Positions 58,542 through 64,000 of a stretch of DNA of 64,000 nt are shown in pieces (the stretch's first letter is position 1; every line of letters begins with the position of its first letter). The position numbers and the translations under genes are program-made. The stretch covers positions 3,103,296 to 3,167,295 of the forward strand of contig NOKP01000001.1 in the NCBI GenBank assembly GCA_002682825.1. The letters are read 5' to 3'. Source of the DNA: Neonectria sp. B-13 (Eukaryota; Ascomycota; Sordariomycetes; Hypocreales; Nectriaceae). Below the pieces are notes generated by a model that worked only from the letters and a program-made list of their open reading frames with translations, did no database searches and had not been told where the DNA came from.

Positions 58542-61128
58542 GTACAGCGCAGCCAGTACCTACATCAGTATTCGTATCCAGGTCTTACTTCGTACCTTGT
58601 GTACTTCGTGCTTAGCGTGTAGTGTCAAGCCATTCCTCGGAGTCTGGAGTCTGGAGTCTGCTCTAATCCTCCATCCCGGCCATCACTAGCTGCGTCAACA
58701 TGGGCCCCCCCAATTGTGTTGAGCTGGCAGAGCAGAAATGAAACACCGATATTCGCAGACTCAACCCAAGTCGACAAGACAGTGCCGACGGACTGTGGAA
58801 GCGAACGGGCCCGTACAGCCTCGCAAACTTACACACCCTCCCCCCTTGCTCTCTACTCTACGAAGTACGCTTGCACCGCTTCACTTTTTTTGGTCTCCGC
58901 TGGTAAGTGCGCGTGACGGTGTACGATGAGTCAAAAGAGTCATTCATGGGTTTCCTCACCGCATTGAAGAACAGTTAGTGGGTGGGCATTCTTGTGGGTT
59001 GGGTCGTGATGAGAAGGATCCATATGCCAGGTTTTTTTCTTTGCCATGTCTTTACTTTTGCTCTGCCACTAATAATTAACTAACCGCGGCTTCTCTTTAG
59101 CGATTGCACCGATCTCACCGGTCTGGAAAACCCTGGTCTGGTTTTTTTTTCTTCCTCTTCCTTTTTTCCCCTACCCCCGGCCGGAGACCGGACTGCGGAT
59201 CGGACGGGAAGAAAGACAGGGCAGGGTTCGGCGGATGGATCCTGGTCCAGCGGGAAGATCGGATGGACGGTCGGCTACCTGTGCGAATGAGATGTGGGCT
59301 AATTGCCTGTCAATCGGTGTTTGAGCTGGGGACAATGATGACAAAGGAACAGAGAGAGAGAGAGCCATGGTGAGTACGTTTGTTTGGTGGTCCTTTGTTT
59401 CATTGTGTGCATGTATGCGCGTGTAAGCTGGCGGCGAGCAGCCAGCCGCTCTCTTGTCTGCTGGTTTCGAAGCCGCTTGTCCAAACCCCGACGAAGCCAT
59501 TGTTTCACGAGAGGACAGGGGAGTTCTTCCATCACTGCCTAGCTGAGTTCTGTGAGTCTTTTCGCGAGTTGACGCATGGGATGCTAAGATGGTGAACGGG
59601 AAACCCAACATTCGAGAGGCAGCCTGTGGTGACGGACCGGAGGAGGCTTGCAGTGGGTGGTCCGGTCGTAGGTCAAAATAAAGGCCACCGAAACAACAGA
59701 GGCTTGAACATCTCTCCACGAGGGCCAATTCTGGGCACACTCACAGCTCACAACTGACGCTCAACCGTCGATGCGTTTGATTTAACTCACTCGGAGTACG
59801 AATACATGTTATGTACTCTGAATAGATGGCAAGATTAGTAGGCCGTTGCGTGTTTGGCCGTCTGGACCCCGGGGCCGACTTCAGTGGCCGTAAGCGCCCA
59901 GCTGTTGCGGACCCCGGCGCTTCAGGGGGGTTAAGTGCCCCAAAGCGCCCCAAGAGCCACCAAAATGGCAACACAATGGCCGCCGTCTAGGCCTTTTACT
60001 GGCTATTAGGCTTCCGTCGGGCAAGACAGGCAGGTACCTGAAGCGCCCTAGTTTGCCCGAGGACCCACAGTCGGCCCAATCAGCAGCCGGGTCGACTCGC
60101 CGCGCGGCTAATTCTGCAACGCAGCCAACCACAGCGCGGCCTTTGCCACCGCCAGTCAGGCTCACTTCCCCAGCTTCTCTCAAACCTCACTCATCCACAC
60201 GCGGCCGACTTAGACGCTTTCCCGATCATCAGCATGGAACACCAGTGTCTCGACATCGGTGTTCGATGAACATCCGGCGCGTCGGGAGCACATGGCCAAC
60301 GCCCTCGCCGCCAATCATCCCGCCGTCGAAACTGGGGCGCTCTCCATCCGGCCGCATCGCCCGAGCTCGTCTCGGCGTCTGCCGCAACAGCCTAGTAGCG
60401 TTCCCGTGTCTTGTGTCGAGTGACGCCCTCCGGAGCTTCAGCGACTGGTTGTCCGTGTCTTTTCTCCGCGGTGCACTGCCCACGTCTATAGTGCCGTGGG
60501 GCGACGGCGTGCGATGACCAGTCAAGTCTATGAGGCCATGGATGGGCAGAGTATGGCTTTCCCTGACGACGGCGGCCAGCCTAGGGAACATGATATCCAT
60601 ACATCTATCAAGTCTCTTGGGGCCGCTTGTTTCGCGACCTTGTCCGTCTTGATGCACTTTGTCCATTAGTTTTCTGCCTCACTTTCCTGGTCCTTCTCCG
60701 TTTCGTCTTCTCCAACTCCGTTCGCTTTCTCTCTCCATCTCCATCTCCCGTTATTGTCCTTGTTCCTCTTCCCCTTTCGTCACATTCACTGTTCATCAAC
60801 CACATTCCGCCGAACAAACAAGCCGATTGTTCCTCAGTTTCCTTCCATCTTTGTCGTACACACTGGCTGTGTCGACCTTTATCCAGAACAGTCTCTCTGG
60901 TAGCTCGTTTTCTCATTTCTCTTACCTTCGGATATCTACCTCATTCCGCCATCTCTATCTCTTGCTTCAGCAACTTGCCTCCGGCCGAAGCGACGACTCC
61001 CCGCAACCTAGCGAATCCGCTTCCACCCACCCATACCTGACTACCCCAGAACCAACACCTAGATCGGCATCGAAATACTGCGAACCAACAGACCATCACT
61101 ACCTACCTACTCAGCCTTGGCAGCCATC

Positions 61129-62406
61129 ATGGCCTTGTCCCGGCTTCCTATATCTCTGAGGCTCCTGCTCGTCGCAGCCCTTTGCACATCAACAACTTCA
61201 GCCATGCCCGCTAGCCGACTCTTCGCCCGTGCCGACTCCTGCGACGCCGACCAAGTTACTTGTCCGTCCATTCTGCCGAGCAACTTCTGCTGCAGCGAGA
61301 ACTCCACATGCAAAGCCCTTGCCGGCGGTACTACTGCCGTGTGCTGTCCCGAAGGCAGCGACTGTACCAAGATCCAGCCCATCACCTGCGATGTCCGTGA
61401 GCAGGACGTTGATAATCGGCCAAACGCGCCTATCAAGACGACCGTCTTCAACGTTGAGCTTGAGACGTGCGGTGACGGCACCTGCTGCCCCTTCGGTTAC
61501 ACTTGCAGCAACGACAAAGAGTGTCTGATGGACGACGATCAGTCAGAAGCCCCCAAGGGTTCCGAGACAAGTGCAAGCACTACCGCCGGGCCCAGCACAA
61601 CGTCTACTGCGAATCCTTCGTCCACCGAGACTGCTTCCACCACCGAGGTGCCGTCATCCACTGTCGTGCCCGTCAAGACCACCGACTCGAGTGAATCCTC
61701 CAACTCGGGTCCCGCGACCACCTCCATCATCGGTGGAGTTGTTGGTGCCTGTCTCCTCCTCCTCGTCATCGCCATCATTGTCTTCCTCTATATCCGTCGC
61801 CGGAACAAGCGCGACGGCACGACGTCGGAGAAGAGCGCTTACTCCTGGGGCCATAGCCGCGCCCCCAGCAGCACAGGCTCCTTTGGCAACATCATCTCGG
61901 AGCCCATCGCCCAGCCCAATTCATACAGAACCGACTTCATTCTCAAGTCTCCCTCACGCTCCTCTGGCTCCAGCACCCTCGTCTACAACAGCCCCATCGC
62001 AACTCGCATCCACAATACGCCCCCGCGGATCCAACCTTTCCCGCCGCGAATCCGCATCTCCATTCCCAACCCCTTCGACTCGCCCAACGCGTCCCCCAAC
62101 GCCGTCTCCGCTCAGCCTAGCCCGCTCGAGGACGAACAGCCACGCCATGGCACCGTCCGTCTGCTGCCTATCCGCGCTATGAAGGCCTCGTCCTACTACA
62201 GCCGAGGGCCTAGCACCCCGGATCTTCAGCCGGATCTTCAGCGCGAGCCTAGCAGCGAGAGCATCAACGTCTTCGCAGACCCAGGCACCGTCAAACCCCG
62301 TGCGCTGACACGTGGTACGACCTTTACGGATATGATGGATCAGGCCGACCTGGGCGAAGTGCGACGCGGGCGTCCGTACGTACCAGGGACAACGCCAAGG
62401 ATCTGA
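61129..62406 (+). CDS. Single-pass Cys-rich surface protein, unknown function
   Basis: Single exon, 425 aa. Signal peptide at about 1-25 (MALSRLPISLRLLLVAALCT). A compact ectodomain follows with 14 Cys between residues 38 and 132, including CC pairs and CCPFGYTC. A Ser/Thr-rich, probably O-mannosylated stalk (145-199) leads to one membrane segment (about 200-222: SIIGGVVGACLLLLVIAIIV) with a YIRRRNKR stop-transfer and a disordered 200-residue cytosolic tail (GNIISEPIAQPNSYRTDFIL, many SP/TP sites). The layout is sensor-like (as in WSC/MID2 proteins), yet the Cys spacing is not WSC and I do not recognise a named domain. The first ATG of the frame is at 61129, in CATCATGG context. The leader of about 500 bp is CT-rich and contains other short frames. 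Confidence 0.8.
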   Translation: MALSRLPISLRLLLVAALCTSTTSAMPASRLFARADSCDADQVTCPSILPSNFCCSENSTCKALAGGTTAVCCPEGSDCTKIQPITCDVREQDVDNRPNAPIKTTVFNVELETCGDGTCCPFGYTCSNDKECLMDDDQSEAPKGSETSASTTAGPSTTSTANPSSTETASTTEVPSSTVVPVKTTDSSESSNSGPATTSIIGGVVGACLLLLVIAIIVFLYIRRRNKRDGTTSEKSAYSWGHSRAPSSTGSFGNIISEPIAQPNSYRTDFILKSPSRSSGSSTLVYNSPIATRIHNTPPRIQPFPPRIRISIPNPFDSPNASPNAVSAQPSPLEDEQPRHGTVRLLPIRAMKASSYYSRGPSTPDLQPDLQREPSSESINVFADPGTVKPRALTRGTTFTDMMDQADLGEVRRGRPYVPGTTPRI

Positions 62407-63316
62407 TCATGGGGATGTACGTCCTGAAATGATCGAAAACCACCACACCCAATTAATGTACGACCAACTACAACAGAGCGCCATACGCATATCTCCTAAT
62501 CATCCTCTACATCCCACCCCTCATCGTGCTGCGCACGAATGATCTCTCGTTACTGTATATAGCATCGTCTTTTTCTCTCTATCTCTCTGTCTAGCTAGAA
62601 AACGAGTCGGATGGCTCTGGCGCTTCGGATGCATGGAAGGGAGTTGCTATTATTGATACCCAGGGGGCCCTTTTCTCTTGGACACTGCCATGTACTTTTG
62701 GTTTATGTTTCTTTTGTTTTTGTCCACGAGACTTGGTGGGATACAGATAGATCGCCCAATGCTACGCGAATATTGCGTTACTTCAATTTGAATGACTTGA
62801 GAAGAAAACAGTGAAGTTGTTCATGTACGATTGACGTCCGTAACACTAACGTCACGGTCAAAGCCCATGCACGGGAGCGGGAGAATACAGCATATGATTT
62901 GTTTCTGTAAATAGCAGACAATTCCCACGAAGCCATCAAGGAAGGGTCCTAGTTCAAACGAGAGTCTTTTTTATCTCCATCATGACAACGCTTCGCATTC
63001 CTGTTCGCCAGTGCCTGCTCCAAGATAGCGCACCGGCGGCGCTCCCAAACAAAAGAAAACCCGCAAGATCGTGAGATCCTTCGACCAACGCTATGCCGAT
63101 CCATACATACAGAGGTACAAAAGCGAGTGAATAGTGTAACAGGGAAAATAAATAGAAAACAAGGCTGGAGAACATGTAGGGAATTAGGAAATAAATACAA
63201 CGTGGTGACCGTGGCGATGGGGTTGTATGTATGAGTGATCGGCTGTTAAAAATAAGACTTCATGACGCCAGCTCCTGGCCATTACCTCTGCTGGACGATC
63301 CCGCTCTCAAGCCTCC
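62407..63316. other. 3' flanks of two convergent genes
   Basis: About 900 bp, AT-rich toward the right. No supported gene. Confidence 0.6.
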
Positions 63317-64000
63317 TTACATGACGACGCATTTCCTATCCTTCTCTTTTTCCGCATGAGCAGAGCCTGTTGAGACATCGGTCCAACCGGCGCTGCTGGC
63401 GGCATCCGTGGCCTTTTTGCTGCGCTTCTTGGTCTTGGCCTTCCACCCGCGCTTTTTGGCGTCCTGTATGTTCTTGGCTGCACTGCGCTCGGCCCGGCTG
63501 GGTTTGCGGCTGACGCCGGGAGATGTCCTGGTTACGGGCACTGGAGGTGCGTTCAGCCAGGCAGGGACGGCGCCCGGGACCGGCACCGGCGGCAGTGTTG
63601 TCTCGCCTCCGTGGGACGAGGTAACGCTGTATATGGTTTCGAGGCGTTCGACCGTAGGCCGGTTGGCAGAACCAGGGGTTGGACGTGGGTGGCGGGGGAT
63701 GGGCGCCAGCAAGGGAGTCTCGGTGCGGCGACCAGATATTTGCCGTGATGGGGAATCAAACGCGCCAGACACGCCTCTTGGAGTGCTGATGATCAGCGGT
63801 TGATCGAACTCAACAGGGGGGCGTCTGGGTGCCTGTTGGGGCGCAGGGTCGGTATGCACGCGGGAGAAGGACATATCACTATGGGAGTTCCCGACCGGCC
63901 TGCGCTGGACTTGCTGGACTTGAAAGCCCCCAGACAAACGGCGGGGGGTGCCCTGGCTGATTCTTTTGTTCAGACTGGCGAGCTGATCTGTGCTTGGCGG
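63317..64000 (-). CDS. CaaX-box protein, C-terminal part only
   Basis: The frame enters from the right edge and stops at TAA 63319-63317, giving 227 visible residues in one exon. The sequence is Pro/Arg/Ser-rich and disordered (PRRPPVEFDQPLIISTPRG, RQISGRRTETPLLAPIPRH), has a very basic region (AKKRGWKAKTKKRSKK) about 40 residues before the end, and finishes in ...KDRKCVVM. The last four residues CVVM fit a CaaX box, and Met at X favours farnesylation; the adjacent polybasic patch is the usual second signal for membrane binding. No catalytic domain lies in the visible part, so the protein class cannot be named; the upstream portion outside the window would decide. Confidence 0.7.
   Translation of the reverse strand, partial: PPSTDQLASLNKRISQGTPRRLSGGFQVQQVQRRPVGNSHSDMSFSRVHTDPAPQQAPRRPPVEFDQPLIISTPRGVSGAFDSPSRQISGRRTETPLLAPIPRHPRPTPGSANRPTVERLETIYSVTSSHGGETTLPPVPVPGAVPAWLNAPPVPVTRTSPGVSRKPSRAERSAAKNIQDAKKRGWKAKTKKRSKKATDAASSAGWTDVSTGSAHAEKEKDRKCVVM

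Larger units (their letters stand above)
56188..61128. other. 4.9-kb intergenic region rich in short repeats
   Basis: No convincing gene between the regulator and the Cys-rich membrane protein. Short-repeat DNA is concentrated here: GATAGT units near 57129-57152, AGCAC at 58233-58260, CTGCA/CTGCG at 58441-58509 and CACT at 58522-58541. TAC...GTA words occur at 57806, 58368, 58586, 58859 and 59796. From about 60630 the plus strand is strongly pyrimidine-rich and is probably the leader of the next gene. Confidence 0.55.

Overview
The window is nuclear DNA of a filamentous ascomycete. It is most likely a Sordariomycete and possibly Hypocreales, but I cannot fix the genus. The evidence is short GT-AG introns (mostly 53-150 bp) with CTAAC/CTGAC-like branch sites, C-ending codon preference, pyrimidine-rich 5' leaders, and lineage-typical proteins: a Zn2Cys6 regulator, RCR and PIN2-like membrane proteins, and a superoxide-dismutase-fold mitoribosomal protein. 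Fourteen protein genes can be modelled, two of them cut by the window edges. There is also one frameshifted gene and one ankyrin-like remnant. More than half of the window is non-coding.

Layout. 1-2562 (-): NF-X1-type zinc-finger protein, FAP1-like, C-terminus outside the window. 6553-7806 (+): PGAP4-like GPI-glycan glycosyltransferase behind two uORFs. 9126-9880 (+): MPC1, mitochondrial pyruvate carrier subunit. 15036-19672 (+): pyruvate carboxylase, 11 exons, with three consecutive micro-exons of 21, 8 and 12 bp. 19.7-22.5 kb: AT-rich island with two unrecognised genes on the minus strand, one carrying two frame breaks. 25161-25825 (+): small unknown protein. 27853-28459 (+): RCR-type membrane protein. 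30971-32544 (+): PIN2-like membrane protein with a Cys-rich juxtamembrane run. 33515-34701 (-): STIMATE-family membrane protein. 35696-36678 (+): mitoribosomal mS42-like protein. 37-40 kb: gene-poor stretch with an ankyrin-like remnant. 40139-42725 (-): SAM+PH protein whose first coding exon is only the ATG. 42.7-54.0 kb: 11 kb with no convincing gene. 54002-56187 (+): Zn2Cys6 transcription factor. 61129-62406 (+): single-pass Cys-rich surface protein. 63317-64000 (-): C-terminal part of a protein ending in a CaaX box.

How the genes relate. MPC1 and pyruvate carboxylase act on the two main fates of cytosolic pyruvate (mitochondrial import and anaplerotic carboxylation) and are neighbours on the same strand, separated by about 5 kb without a gene. 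The RCR and PIN2-like genes are adjacent, same-strand single-pass membrane proteins with Gln/Asn/Tyr/Pro-rich tails; their yeast relatives both belong to plasma-membrane/cell-wall trafficking. There is no sign of a secondary-metabolite cluster, a CRISPR array or an intact transposon.

Most unusual items: the orphan AT-rich cassette (20.2-21.9 kb), the pyruvate carboxylase micro-exons, the ATG-only exon, an ATGA uORF/start overlap, a 29-bp tandem array built on a 12-bp palindrome, and a family of 9-10 bp TAC...GTA-type words heavily over-represented between genes. No similarity search was possible. Family names rest on motifs I recognise, and exon borders on splice consensus plus reading-frame continuity.
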